This document shows positions 33,086 to 40,924 of a stretch of 64,000 nt of DNA, piece by piece; position 1 is the stretch's first letter, and each line of letters begins with the position of its first letter. Under the pieces are notes generated by a model. The model made no database searches. It was not told the DNA's origin and saw only the letters and a program-made list of their open reading frames with translations. Position numbers and translations under genes: made by a program. The DNA is from Candidatus Liberimonas magnetica (GTDB lineage Bacteria; Elusimicrobiota; Endomicrobiia; Endomicrobiales; JAFGIL01). The stretch is from positions 248,001-312,000 of the forward strand of contig JAJAPY010000001.1 in NCBI GenBank assembly GCA_020523885.1, given 5' to 3'.

Positions 33086-33931
33086 ATGAAAAAGATACTA
33101 TTTATTATATTATTATTTTATCCGTTATTGTGCTTCGGCAAGGGCTATGAGAGGATAGTTTCGCTGGCTCCCTCTGTAACCAAGAACCTTTATCTTTTGG
33201 GAATGGAAAACAAGGTGATAGGCATAACCGTCTATTGCCCGGAAGGAGACATTAAGAAGGAAAAAATAGGGACACTGCTTGAGCCGAACATTGAAAAAAT
33301 AGTATCTTTGGCGCCGGATCTTGTTATAGCATCGAAAGAAGGAAACATAAACAACAGCGTGACAAGGCTTAAGGAACTCGGGATAGAAACCTATATAATG
33401 GGCCCATGTAACAATTTCAACGATATCTGTAGTGGTTTTCTATCTCTTGCAAAATTTCTGGGTAACGAAGATAAGGCAAACGGTATTATAATGGAGGCAA
33501 AAATAAGGATAGAAAAGGTAAAAAACAAAGTAAAGGAAAAGAAAAAGGTAAGCGTTTTCTGGGAAGTAGGTGCCAACCCTCTTTTTACTATAAGCAGAAA
33601 AAGTTTCGTAAATGAATTCATTGAGATGGCCGGAGGTAAAAATATATTCGATGAGATAAAGATAAGATACCCTCAAATCAGCAGAGAGGAAGTCCTGCAC
33701 AGGGACCCTGATGTTATCATTATAGCGGCTATGGGAGAGAACCTTGAAAAAGAAAAAAAATATTGGCAGAACTTCAAGACCCTTAAAGCTTCAAATTCAG
33801 GCAAGATATATACCCTAGGGGATACTATTTTTACTGATCCGACCCCGGAAGCATTCGTACGCGGAGTAGAGAGCGTTGCAAATATCCTTTATAATGTCGG
33901 ACTGGAAGATAATATTAAAAATGAAAAATGA
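33086..33931 (+). CDS. btuF: Periplasmic cobalamin-binding protein BtuF-like
   Basis: 281 residues from the ATG at 33086. It begins with a signal peptide (M-K-K-I-L-F-I-I-L-L-F, then F-G-K-G). A GTG at 33065 would put seven polar residues before it and is unlikely. The body fits class III binding proteins: R-I-V-S-L-A-P-S-V-T near the start, A-P-D-L-V-I-A, a long bridging helix, and the end S-G-K-I-Y-T-L-G-D-T. It hands corrinoid to BtuCD. A hairpin (TCCCAC/GTGGGA) lies just upstream. The TGA stop (33929-33931) is partly supplied by the left end of the repeat element 33930-34069. Confidence 0.9.
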   Translation: MKKILFIILLFYPLLCFGKGYERIVSLAPSVTKNLYLLGMENKVIGITVYCPEGDIKKEKIGTLLEPNIEKIVSLAPDLVIASKEGNINNSVTRLKELGIETYIMGPCNNFNDICSGFLSLAKFLGNEDKANGIIMEAKIRIEKVKNKVKEKKKVSVFWEVGANPLFTISRKSFVNEFIEMAGGKNIFDEIKIRYPQISREEVLHRDPDVIIIAAMGENLEKEKKYWQNFKTLKASNSGKIYTLGDTIFTDPTPEAFVRGVESVANILYNVGLEDNIKNEK

Positions 33932-34069
33932 GGCTGTTGCCTAACTCTATTTTATGTCATCTTCGGGCTTGACCCGGAGATCTACAAATTCTTTATAGTC
34001 GAGACTGGATTCTCCTGTCAAGCAGGAGAATGACGAAAAGAGGCAAAAGCTGAGTTCGGCAACAGCCTC
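33930..34069. repeat. 140-bp MITE-like element between btuF and btuC
   Basis: GAGGCTGTTGC (33930-33940) and GCAACAGCCTC (34059-34069) are perfect terminal inverted repeats, extended by CTAACTC and a near match TGAGTTC. Inside is a TGTCAT...GAATGAC palindrome related to the repeat at 29568-29642. No coding content. The left end overlaps the last two bases of the btuF stop codon. Confidence 0.75.
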
Positions 34070-34093
34070 AAATAATCATTTTAAAAAGTCTTT

Positions 34094-35092
34094 ATGAATA
34101 AAAAATCCTATATATTATTGAGCTTATCATCGTTGCTTTTGGTGTCCGCAGTTATATCTCTTATGTTTGGCGGGAGCAGCTTAACTTTCGCTAAAGTCTT
34201 TAATGCTTTAATTCACACGGGAAATACAGATATTACTTCAACGATAATATGGGACATCCGGTTCCCGCGTATTTTGCTTGCGATACTTGTTGGGATGGGG
34301 CTAGCTTCAAGCGGGTGCGTGTTTCAGGGGATGCTCAGGAACCCTCTTGCAGATCCCTATACGTTGGGGCTTTCCGGCGGCGCTGCTTTCGGTATAACTC
34401 TTGGCATTTTTTTGGGGCTTGCAGCCTTAAGCCCTTTATTTATACCTCTTTGCGCTTCTATAGGGGCCTTATTCAGCATAACGATATTATATTACGCGGC
34501 TTCAAGAAAAAACTTCTCGCTTTCTACGATGATACTATGCGGAGTCATCATCGGCTTCCTGTTTTCATCACTGGTGCTTGTCATAGTATTCCTTTCGGAT
34601 GCCCAGAAGATACACACGACTATGGTATGGCTTATGGGGGACCTCTCTTCAACTCAAGGTCCCATTATAAGATATGTTTCTGTTTTTATATTGCCGGGTA
34701 TCGTTATATTGTCATTTATGGGGTTTGAATTAAATATCCTTACGCTCGGAGATGAGAAAGCATCCTATCTGGGAATCGATATATTCACTATAAAGAAAAT
34801 ACTTTTTGTTACTGCTTCCCTTGTAACCGGAGCCTGTGTCGCAGGTTCAGGTATTGTCGGATTTGTGGGGCTGATAATACCCCATGCCACAAGACGCTTT
34901 GTCGGGCCGGATCATAAGATTTTGATACCGGCATCAGCCCTGTCCGGTGCGGTATTCTTAATATTGTGCGATATTTTTGCAAGGACGGTTTTTGCGCCCG
35001 TAGAGCTTCCGGTAGGAATTATAACAGGCCTTTTAGGCGGAATATTTTTTCTGTTCTTTTTGCTGAAATCCCGCCGCGACAGAATATTTTAG
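34094..35092 (+). CDS. btuC: Cobalamin ABC transporter permease BtuC (FecCD family)
   Basis: 332 residues, about ten transmembrane helices. FecCD landmarks: R-F-P-R-I-L-L-A-I-L-V-G-M-G-L-A, G-C-V-F-Q-G-M-L-R-N-P-L-A-D-P-Y-T-L-G-L-S-G-G-A, and G-F-V-G-L-I-I-P-H-A-T-R-R before the last helices. Family-wide these permeases move B12, haem or iron-siderophores; the cobalamin assignment comes from the neighbours (btuF, btuD, btuB, riboswitches). No strong ribosome site precedes the ATG at 34094. Confidence 0.92.
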   Translation: MNKKSYILLSLSSLLLVSAVISLMFGGSSLTFAKVFNALIHTGNTDITSTIIWDIRFPRILLAILVGMGLASSGCVFQGMLRNPLADPYTLGLSGGAAFGITLGIFLGLAALSPLFIPLCASIGALFSITILYYAASRKNFSLSTMILCGVIIGFLFSSLVLVIVFLSDAQKIHTTMVWLMGDLSSTQGPIIRYVSVFILPGIVILSFMGFELNILTLGDEKASYLGIDIFTIKKILFVTASLVTGACVAGSGIVGFVGLIIPHATRRFVGPDHKILIPASALSGAVFLILCDIFARTVFAPVELPVGIITGLLGGIFFLFFLLKSRRDRIF

Positions 35093-35099
35093 CTAACGA

Positions 35100-35220
35100 A
35101 ATTCAAAATGCAAAGTGAAAAATGTCAAATTAAGGTGTCCGCTAAAGCGGACTTTATTAAATTATTCACCAAAGGTGAATTCCGTAATTTTGCAATTTGC
35201 AATTTACAATTTGCAATTAA
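35100..35220. repeat. Word-array inverted repeat with two nested hairpins between btuC and btuD
   Basis: The left arm (about 35100-35132) and the right arm (about 35185-35220) are reverse-complement arrays of the TTTGCA word. Between them are two perfect hairpins: GTCCGCT/AGCGGAC (35137-35152) and ATTCACC/GGTGAAT (35164-35180). Non-coding. Confidence 0.7.
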
Positions 35221-35246
35221 GTTAGCCGTTTTAGGAGGGCTAACTT
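35219..35246 (+). promoter_or_regulatory. Hairpin holding the btuD ribosome-binding site
   Basis: AAGTTAGCC (35219-35227) and GGCTAACTT (35238-35246) form a perfect 9-bp stem. The AGGAGG ribosome site (35233-35238) lies in the 10-base loop and at the top of the stem, and the ATG follows at 35248. Folding could limit initiation. Confidence 0.6.
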
Positions 35247-35247
35247 G

Positions 35248-36051
35248 ATGGATATTTTAGAATTACAGTCCATATCTTTCGGATACGCAAAAAATAAAGT
35301 CATAGATGCTATGTCGTTTGCTGTAAATGAAGGCGAGTTTCTCGGTATAATAGGGCCGAATGGAGCAGGCAAGACCACTCTTTTTAAGCTAATCCTGGGG
35401 CTGTATAAACCCTGGGATGGAGATGTTTTCTTTAAAAATGAACCCGTCTCCCATATACCGAGGTATCGCTTTGCACAGAACGTCGCTGCAATGACCCAAC
35501 TGGCAGATACTCAATTCTCTTTTTCGGTTGAGGATTTTGTCCTGATGGGAAGATATCCTCATCTTAAAAGGTTTGAAACACCCAAAGAACGTGACGTTAA
35601 GGTAATTGAGGAAAGCCTATCCGTGACAGATACTGCCCACTTAAAGGATAGGAACATAAATGAACTCTCTGGCGGCGAGAAACAGAGGGTGCTGCTGGCT
35701 CAAGCCCTTGCCCAGGAGCCGAAGCTTCTTCTTCTTGATGAGCCGACAGCATATCTTGACATAACGCATCAGGTAAGTATTCTGGATCTTATAAAGAGAC
35801 TGAATAAAAGCCTTAATTTGACGGTTATAATAGTTTTACATGATCTGAACCTAGCGGCTGAGTATTGTGACAGGCTGATATTGATAAACAATGGTCGAGT
35901 GTATAAAACAGGCACGCCCTGGGAGGTTTTGGAATATAAAAACATTGAAGAAGTTTACAAAACAGTGGTAGTTGTAAAAGAAAATCCGGTTACAAAAAAA
36001 CCGCATGTGTTGATAGTACCTGAACAGGCGCGGAAATCAAGGGAACAATAA
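35248..36051 (+). CDS. btuD: Cobalamin ABC transporter ATPase BtuD
   Basis: 267 residues. Complete ABC ATPase: Walker A G-P-N-G-A-G-K-T-T (from about residue 36), Q-loop, signature L-S-G-G-E-K-Q-R-V, Walker B L-L-L-L-D-E-P-T-A-Y-L-D, and H-loop V-L-H-D-L-N-L-A. It belongs to the FecE/BtuD subfamily that pairs with FecCD permeases. I prefer ATG 35248 to the TTG at 35245, since the AGGAGG site is then spaced 9 bases away. It powers uptake through BtuC. It is separated from btuC by a repeat, so it may be cotranscribed but separately controlled. Confidence 0.93.
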   Translation: MDILELQSISFGYAKNKVIDAMSFAVNEGEFLGIIGPNGAGKTTLFKLILGLYKPWDGDVFFKNEPVSHIPRYRFAQNVAAMTQLADTQFSFSVEDFVLMGRYPHLKRFETPKERDVKVIEESLSVTDTAHLKDRNINELSGGEKQRVLLAQALAQEPKLLLLDEPTAYLDITHQVSILDLIKRLNKSLNLTVIIVLHDLNLAAEYCDRLILINNGRVYKTGTPWEVLEYKNIEEVYKTVVVVKENPVTKKPHVLIVPEQARKSREQ

Positions 36052-36076
36052 AGGCAGAAAAGGACGGTGAAGAAAT

Positions 36077-36104
36077 TTGAAATTGCCATAGTTTTCATTA
36101 AATA
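36077..36104 (+). promoter_or_regulatory. Probable promoter of btuB
   Basis: TTGAAA (36077-36082), 16 bp, TAAATA (36099-36104), a fair sigma-70 match placed just before riboswitch 2. Confidence 0.4.
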
Positions 36105-36129
36105 AATCAGAAATTATTTGGGTTTTTCA

Positions 36130-36350
36130 AAAATCTCAGATAGCAAAACTACCTGTATAGATAAAGGAAATGAAGGTGAAATCCCTTCTGTTGCCCGGCA
36201 ACGGTAATAAAAAACAGTGACCAGTAACCAGTGACCAGGAACCAGTTAAAAGGAACATAATAATTGGTAACTGGTAATTGGTAACTGTTAACTGAGTTTT
36301 TGAACCCGGTCTATTGTCTATGACAGTAAATATTCTCCAGGGAGGAGAAG
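36130..36350 (+). promoter_or_regulatory. Cobalamin riboswitch 2 (btuB leader), translational type
   Basis: Core GGAAATGAAGGTGAAATCCC then the B12 box TTGCCCGGCAACGGTAA (about 36193-36209), with closing GAACCCGGTC (36302-36311). The variable arm is a long hairpin of TAACTGGT-type words (36217-36296). No T-run terminator is seen. Instead TTCTCC (36333-36338) can pair with GGAGAA (36344-36349), part of the ribosome site of btuB, so ligand probably blocks translation. Confidence 0.85.
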
Positions 36351-36354
36351 GAAA

Positions 36355-38223
36355 ATGAAAATAATAAATAAAGTTGTATCGTTTCTTTTTGTAATATTTT
36401 TGGCTGTATCGGGTTTATTTGCAGAAAACGGAGGTGTATTCTTAAGCCTTACAAGAAAGGCGCAAAGCATGAAAGACCTGCCTACAAATACTTCGGTCAT
36501 TACTGAAACACAAATAAAGAATATGAATGAAGGCACACTCGGCGATGTTATCCGTCATGAAGTCGGGCTAAACCCGAGCCTGACCGGCACGTTCGGCGCA
36601 GAAAGTAACCTGATGATACGCGGTGCAGCATCTCCTCAGGTGCTTGTCCTTATTGATGGACGAAAAGTTAATGCGCTCTCATCTGGTATTGCAGACCTCA
36701 GCACTGTACCGCTTGATAATATAGAAAGGATAGAGATAATAAGAGGAGCGGCCTCTGCCATATACGGAGCAAATGCCATAGGGGGGGTCATAAACATAAT
36801 TACAAAAAAACCAAAAGACCCTGAACCTGTGGTTGCTATCGGTTTATCGTACGGTAGTTTCAGTACGCAGTCTCAGTCAATAAATATAGGGACAAAAAAA
36901 GAAAATACCTCGTTTATGATAACAGGCTCCAGGAACCTTTCGGATGGGTGGCGGGATAATTCCGGTTATGATTCAAAAGATATGTTTTTGGACCTGGGTT
37001 ATAACACTGTAAATTTTGGTAATTTTGATTTTTCAGGAACTTATTTTACCTCGAGCCTCGGTACCCCGGGCCTGGGAGTCAGCCTTGATAAATATGACGG
37101 GAATATTGAGCTGCTGGCCACAACACCCGAGGCAAAGCAGACCGAAGAGAAAAAAAATGTGAGCCTAAAAAACGAAAAAAAGCTTGGAGAGAACTTAATA
37201 AAAACTACCCTCTATTTTTCAAACGAAAGAATAAATTTTAAAGACCCTCTTAACCTGGATTGGACTACAGGCGCAGTCTCTCCCATTGACACGGATTATA
37301 AGTCAACCATTTACAATGGCGAGGTTCAGGTAAATACTTTGTATAACATCACAGCTGGATTTGAATGGTCTCTAGAACGGTATCAACAAAGTAACTTAAT
37401 GACTAACTTAGACGAGATAAGTAACAGCAGGGTTAATTCTGCTGTATATGCACAGGATAAAATAAATGCCGGCAGCTTGACTATCCTTCCCGGCTTAAGG
37501 TTCGATTCGAACTCTTCTTTTGGCAGCATCTTAAGCCCTAAAGTGACACTAGTCTATGCTATAAACGAAGCCCTGAAGGTCTCTGCAAATTCAGGAAGAG
37601 CCTGGCGCTCTCCGACTTTTAATGACCTGTACTATCCCATATCCGGGAATATAAACCTTAAACCCGAAGACGGCATATCTTCCGATATCGGCATTGAATA
37701 TAATAAAACAACAACAATGGCCGGAGTAACGGTTTTTTTGACCGAAACAAAAGACCTCATTGAATGGGCGCCGTCTGCGTCTAACCCAAATATCTGGATG
37801 CCTAGCAATGTCTCCACAAGCAGGCAATCCGGTGCAGAGTTTGTGCTGAAATATAAAATATTTACCGGATTTTTTCATAAACTAAATTATACATACCTCT
37901 GGGCGCTGGACACCACACAGAACACCGTCCTTTTTTACAGGCCCTGCAATACGGTCAACTCCGCGTTCACATATCTTTTCCCGTCAAACTTGAAGTTTGA
38001 GCTTGATACTAAATACGTCAGCTCACAGGAGACAAACTCTGTGCCAACTCAGCTTCCCGCGTATACTCTATATGATTTTGGCTTAACAAAAGAGTTTGGG
38101 CCTGATGCGCAGCTGTGGGCAAAAGTAAAAAATGCAACGGACGAAAAATATCAGACACGGCTTGGCTACCCTGTCCCGGGCCGAACTGTTTTTGTAGGCA
38201 TAAAAATAAAGTTTGTTGATTAA
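36355..38223 (+). CDS. btuB: TonB-dependent outer-membrane cobalamin receptor BtuB
   Basis: 622 residues. Signal peptide (about residues 1-23, ending L-F-A), plug domain with D-V-I-R-H-E-V-G-L, M-I-R-G, V-L-V-L-I-D-G-R-K-V, I-E-R-I-E-I-I-R-G-A-A-S-A-I-Y-G-A-N-A-I-G-G-V-I-N-I-I-T, then a beta-barrel ending in P-V-P-G-R-T-V-F-V-G-I-K-I-K-F-V-D. BtuB proteins import B12 across the outer membrane using TonB. The riboswitch directly upstream and the btuFCD neighbours support the substrate. I see no clear TonB box, and tonB-exbBD are not in the window. GGGAGGAGAAGG precedes the ATG. Confidence 0.92.
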   Translation: MKIINKVVSFLFVIFLAVSGLFAENGGVFLSLTRKAQSMKDLPTNTSVITETQIKNMNEGTLGDVIRHEVGLNPSLTGTFGAESNLMIRGAASPQVLVLIDGRKVNALSSGIADLSTVPLDNIERIEIIRGAASAIYGANAIGGVINIITKKPKDPEPVVAIGLSYGSFSTQSQSINIGTKKENTSFMITGSRNLSDGWRDNSGYDSKDMFLDLGYNTVNFGNFDFSGTYFTSSLGTPGLGVSLDKYDGNIELLATTPEAKQTEEKKNVSLKNEKKLGENLIKTTLYFSNERINFKDPLNLDWTTGAVSPIDTDYKSTIYNGEVQVNTLYNITAGFEWSLERYQQSNLMTNLDEISNSRVNSAVYAQDKINAGSLTILPGLRFDSNSSFGSILSPKVTLVYAINEALKVSANSGRAWRSPTFNDLYYPISGNINLKPEDGISSDIGIEYNKTTTMAGVTVFLTETKDLIEWAPSASNPNIWMPSNVSTSRQSGAEFVLKYKIFTGFFHKLNYTYLWALDTTQNTVLFYRPCNTVNSAFTYLFPSNLKFELDTKYVSSQETNSVPTQLPAYTLYDFGLTKEFGPDAQLWAKVKNATDEKYQTRLGYPVPGRTVFVGIKIKFVD

Positions 38224-38304
38224 ATTGACATAAATTTAAAAACTGTGGTATGCTTATTTAGATTCTCTGAAAACTTCCGGTTTCCTGCCGGGGGGAGGAG
38301 GCTT

Positions 38305-38613
38305 ATGATAGTGACTTGCGTGTCGGTAAGCGTAAAAAAGGAAAATGTCGGCGAATTTATAAAAGAAACTATAAAGAACCATGAAGGTACAAGGAAAGAA
38401 CCGGGAAACTTACGTTTTGACGTGCTACAATGTGCGGGTGATGAAACAGAATTCATCCTTTATGAGGTTTTTGAATCCCGGGAAGCGGTCAATGCTCACA
38501 AAGAAACTCAACATTATAAAAACTGGAAGGAGACAGTGGAAAAGTGGATGACAAAACCGCGTAAAGGTATAGTTTACAATATTATTACACCGGAAGATAA
38601 AAACCAATGGTAA
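38305..38613 (+). CDS. Antibiotic biosynthesis monooxygenase (ABM)-fold protein, YgiN/LsrG-like
   Basis: 102 residues, a single dimeric alpha/beta barrel (ferredoxin-like) domain. Typical features are the early V-S-V-K-K-E-N-V-G-E-F-I, the E-P-G-N-L-R-F-D-V-L strand, F-I-L-Y-E-V-F-E-S-R-E-A-V-N-A-H-K-E-T-Q-H-Y and the P-R-K-G end. Family members act on quinones or on phosphorylated AI-2; the substrate here is unknown. I chose ATG 38305 because GGGGGAGGAGG lies just before it (38291-38301). It overlaps the dehydrogenase gene by 7 bases, so the two form an operon and may act on linked carbonyl/alcohol compounds. Confidence 0.83.
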   Translation: MIVTCVSVSVKKENVGEFIKETIKNHEGTRKEPGNLRFDVLQCAGDETEFILYEVFESREAVNAHKETQHYKNWKETVEKWMTKPRKGIVYNIITPEDKNQW

Positions 38614-39788
38614 TGAAATCATTTAATTTCACTAGAACACCGCAAATATATTTTGGCCCCGGAACAGTCAAGGAGTTGCCCGGTCTTGTTTCGGAGAAAG
38701 GGTCCAGGGCATTGTTGATTACGGGGTTGGGCTCATTAAAAAAATCAGGGAAACTTGAATTAATAGAAAACTCTTTTAAGAAAAACGGTATAAACGTATT
38801 TCATTTTAATGTAAACTCGGAGCCGTCGCCTGAAATGATAGACAAAGCTGTCCTTGAGTATAAACACAAGAGCATAGAAGCCGTGATTTCCATTGGCGGG
38901 GGAAGCGTTATAGATGCAGGGAAGGCTGTTTCTGCGATGCTTCCTGTAGGCGGCTGCGTAAAAGATTATCTGGAAGGTGTTGGTACTAAAAAACACAGCG
39001 GCGCAAAAATCTATTTTATAGCTGTGCCTACTACTGCGGGGACAGGGGCAGAGGCTACCAAAAATGCGGTGCTAAGCAGTATAGGCAAAGACGGGTTTAA
39101 GAAATCTTTAAGGCACGATAATTTTGTGCCTGACCGTGCCGTAATTGACCCTGAACTGGCATTAAACTGCCCGGCAAAAGTACGTGCGTCATGCGGGATG
39201 GATGCTTTTTCCCAACTGCTTGAATCCTATGTGTCACCCAGGGCTTCACCCGTAACAGATGCTTTGGCGTTGAGCGGTTTAAGGTATATAAAAGAAAACC
39301 TTGTTTTGGCCTGTGATTACAGTTCCTGTTCGGTTGATGTTATGGCAGGTATGGCATATGCATCTCTTGTTTCTGGGATAACGCTCTCGAATGCGGGCTT
39401 GGGAATAATACATTCTTTGTCGGGCATAATCGGCGGGTATTTTAATATCCCTCATGGTGTCATCTGCGGGTCGCTTCTTGGGCCGGGGACCAGGATAAAT
39501 ATCCAAAAATTAGAAGAGAATAAGGATATCGCTTCATTGAAAAAGCATGCAGAGATAGGTTTTATGTTCTCTGGTAAACATCCCGGGGATATTGAGGAAG
39601 GCTGCTGTTTGTTAGTAAATAAAATTGAAGAATTGACAAAAGCGCTTGACATACCTTATTTGAGCGATTATGGAATAAGGCTTGCGGATATCGATGAAAT
39701 CATAGATAAAGCAGAAAACCGCAATAATCCGGTAGAACTTGATAAAAATGACATCAGGGAAATCCTGGTTTCCCGCATTAAGAAATGA
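38607..39788 (+). CDS. Iron-containing (group III) alcohol dehydrogenase
   Basis: 393 residues. NAD(P)-binding G-G-G-S-V-I-D-A-G-K-A, P-T-T-A-G-T-G-A-E-A-T, and metal-site segments G-M-D-A-F-S-Q-L-L-E-S-Y-V-S, I-H-S-L-S-G and P-H-G-V are present. In FucO-type enzymes the metal ligands are Asp, His, His, His; here the first His position (four residues after the Asp) is Gln, while both later His remain. This variant occurs in some subfamilies and may change the metal. The substrate is not predictable. Overlaps the ABM gene by 7 bases from ATG 38607; ATG 38613 is an alternative start. Confidence 0.9.
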   Translation: MVMKSFNFTRTPQIYFGPGTVKELPGLVSEKGSRALLITGLGSLKKSGKLELIENSFKKNGINVFHFNVNSEPSPEMIDKAVLEYKHKSIEAVISIGGGSVIDAGKAVSAMLPVGGCVKDYLEGVGTKKHSGAKIYFIAVPTTAGTGAEATKNAVLSSIGKDGFKKSLRHDNFVPDRAVIDPELALNCPAKVRASCGMDAFSQLLESYVSPRASPVTDALALSGLRYIKENLVLACDYSSCSVDVMAGMAYASLVSGITLSNAGLGIIHSLSGIIGGYFNIPHGVICGSLLGPGTRINIQKLEENKDIASLKKHAEIGFMFSGKHPGDIEEGCCLLVNKIEELTKALDIPYLSDYGIRLADIDEIIDKAENRNNPVELDKNDIREILVSRIKK

Positions 39789-39824
39789 AGCTTCAAGGGC
39801 AAGCCCGATGTTCCTGATTAATTA

Positions 39825-39895
39825 CCCTCCTGCGCAAGGCGTCCAATTGATTAACAAGCCTATTCGGCTTATCAATTGGACTGTTTCGGAGGGTT
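39825..39895. repeat. Strong intergenic hairpin after the alcohol dehydrogenase gene
   Basis: Outer arms ACCCTCC (39825-39831) and GGAGGGT (39889-39895); inner arms GTCCAATTGAT...AAGCC and GGCTTATCAATTGGAC around a TATTC loop. No T-run, so not a standard terminator. Position and nested symmetry suggest a REP-like element. The rest of 39789-39986 shows no gene. Confidence 0.6.
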
Positions 39896-39986
39896 ATCCG
39901 CAACTTTTTGAAATTGTGGCATTTGCCGATGCATTAAACTAATTTATCCATGAGCAAACTGGGATTTTATACGAAGGCGGATAAAA

Positions 39987-40819
39987 ATGATAAAGATAGG
40001 AACTTCAGGTTTTTCATTCCCAGACTGGAGGGGTACGGTATATCCTAAAAAGCTTCAGCCAAAAGATGCCCTTGCCTACTACAATAATGAACTAGGGTTT
40101 GACTGCGTTGAGATAAATTCTACATATTATACTCTTGTCTCGGATAAGTCTTTTGAAGGCATGTAAAAAAAACAAAACCGGGTTTTACCTTTGTTGTAAA
40201 GGGCTATAGAGGCATAACCCACGACCCGTTTGATGAAAGGCTCGGTCTAAAAAAGCCCGAAATGAGAAAAGCACAAGAGGACATCGATAAGTTCTATTAT
40301 TCGATCTTGCCGTTAAAACAAAAAAACAAACTGGGTGCTGTGCTTCTGCAGTTTCCGGTATTTTTTTATCCGGGTAACGATGCGAAAGACTATATCCTTA
40401 AATGTAAAGAGAAATTTCAGGATGTCCCGCTTGTTATAGAATTCAGGAACGGCAGTTGGGCAAAACCTGAAACTTTTGAGTTTCTTAAAAATAATAATAT
40501 TGCTTATTGTATGGTTGATGAGCCAAAGCTTCCGAGGCTTATGCCCTTTATTAACGAAGTGACCTCTGACATAGGTTACCTGAGGTTGCACGGAAGGAAT
40601 AAGAATTGGTTTAATGCTCCTCTAAACCAGAGGTATGATTATTTGTATTCAGACAAAGAGCTGGAAGAGTTCCTGCCGGAAATAGATAAAATAGTTAAAC
40701 ACTCAAAAACCGCCTATCTTTTCTTAAATAACTGCCATGCAGGTTCTGCCGTAAAGAATGCCCGCAAGCTTAAAGAGATGCTTGGTATCCCGGTCTTAAA
40801 ATCCGATAAACTATTTTAG
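39987..40819 (+). pseudogene. DUF72 (YecE-family) gene broken by a one-base frameshift
   Basis: Frame one (39987-40166) reads M-I-K-I-G-T-S-G-F-S-F-P-D-W-R-G-T-V-Y-P, the classic DUF72 start, and stops at TAA 40164-40166 after S-F-E-G-M. The other frame carries on as V-K-K-T-K-P-G-F, V-V-K-G-Y-R-G-I-T-H-D and, from 40262, the rest of the domain including E-F-R-N-G-S-W, G-Y-L-R-L-H-G-R-N and the terminal F-L-N-N-C-H-A-G-S-A. Adding one G in ATG-TAAA (giving ATGGTAAA, near 40163) restores a 277-residue protein. The site touches a run of eight A, so a sequencing error is possible. Function of the TIM-barrel DUF72 family is unknown. Confidence 0.85.
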
Positions 40820-40865
40820 GAAAATACAACCGCTTAACAAACTATTTATTAGATGTAAATAATAA

Positions 40866-40903
40866 AGCCACTTCTGGTGAAGTATCGGAAGTGGCTGCGT
40901 TTT
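40866..40903. terminator. Bidirectional terminator between the DUF72 and XRE genes
   Basis: AGCCACTTC (40866-40874) and GAAGTGGCT (40888-40896) form a 9-bp stem. GCGTTTT follows on the plus strand; on the minus strand the stem is followed by TTTATTATTT. It can serve both convergent genes. Confidence 0.75.
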
Positions 40904-40924
40904 ATATATTTCTTATATTTATTT

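Noticed and set aside
33117-33145. Lipoprotein signal in BtuF
   Set aside because: The residues before Cys (P-L-L-C) do not fit a lipobox, so an ordinary signal peptide is more likely.
34249-34728. 159-residue frame inside btuC
   Set aside because: Overlaps the btuC coding region in another frame and shows no domain.
36217-36296. CRISPR-like array in the btuB leader
   Set aside because: Repeats are only about 9-12 bases with no spacers and form one long hairpin; no cas genes are nearby.
39739-39942. 67-residue frame after the dehydrogenase
   Set aside because: Starts inside the dehydrogenase gene and reads through the 39825-39895 hairpin; no ribosome site or family.
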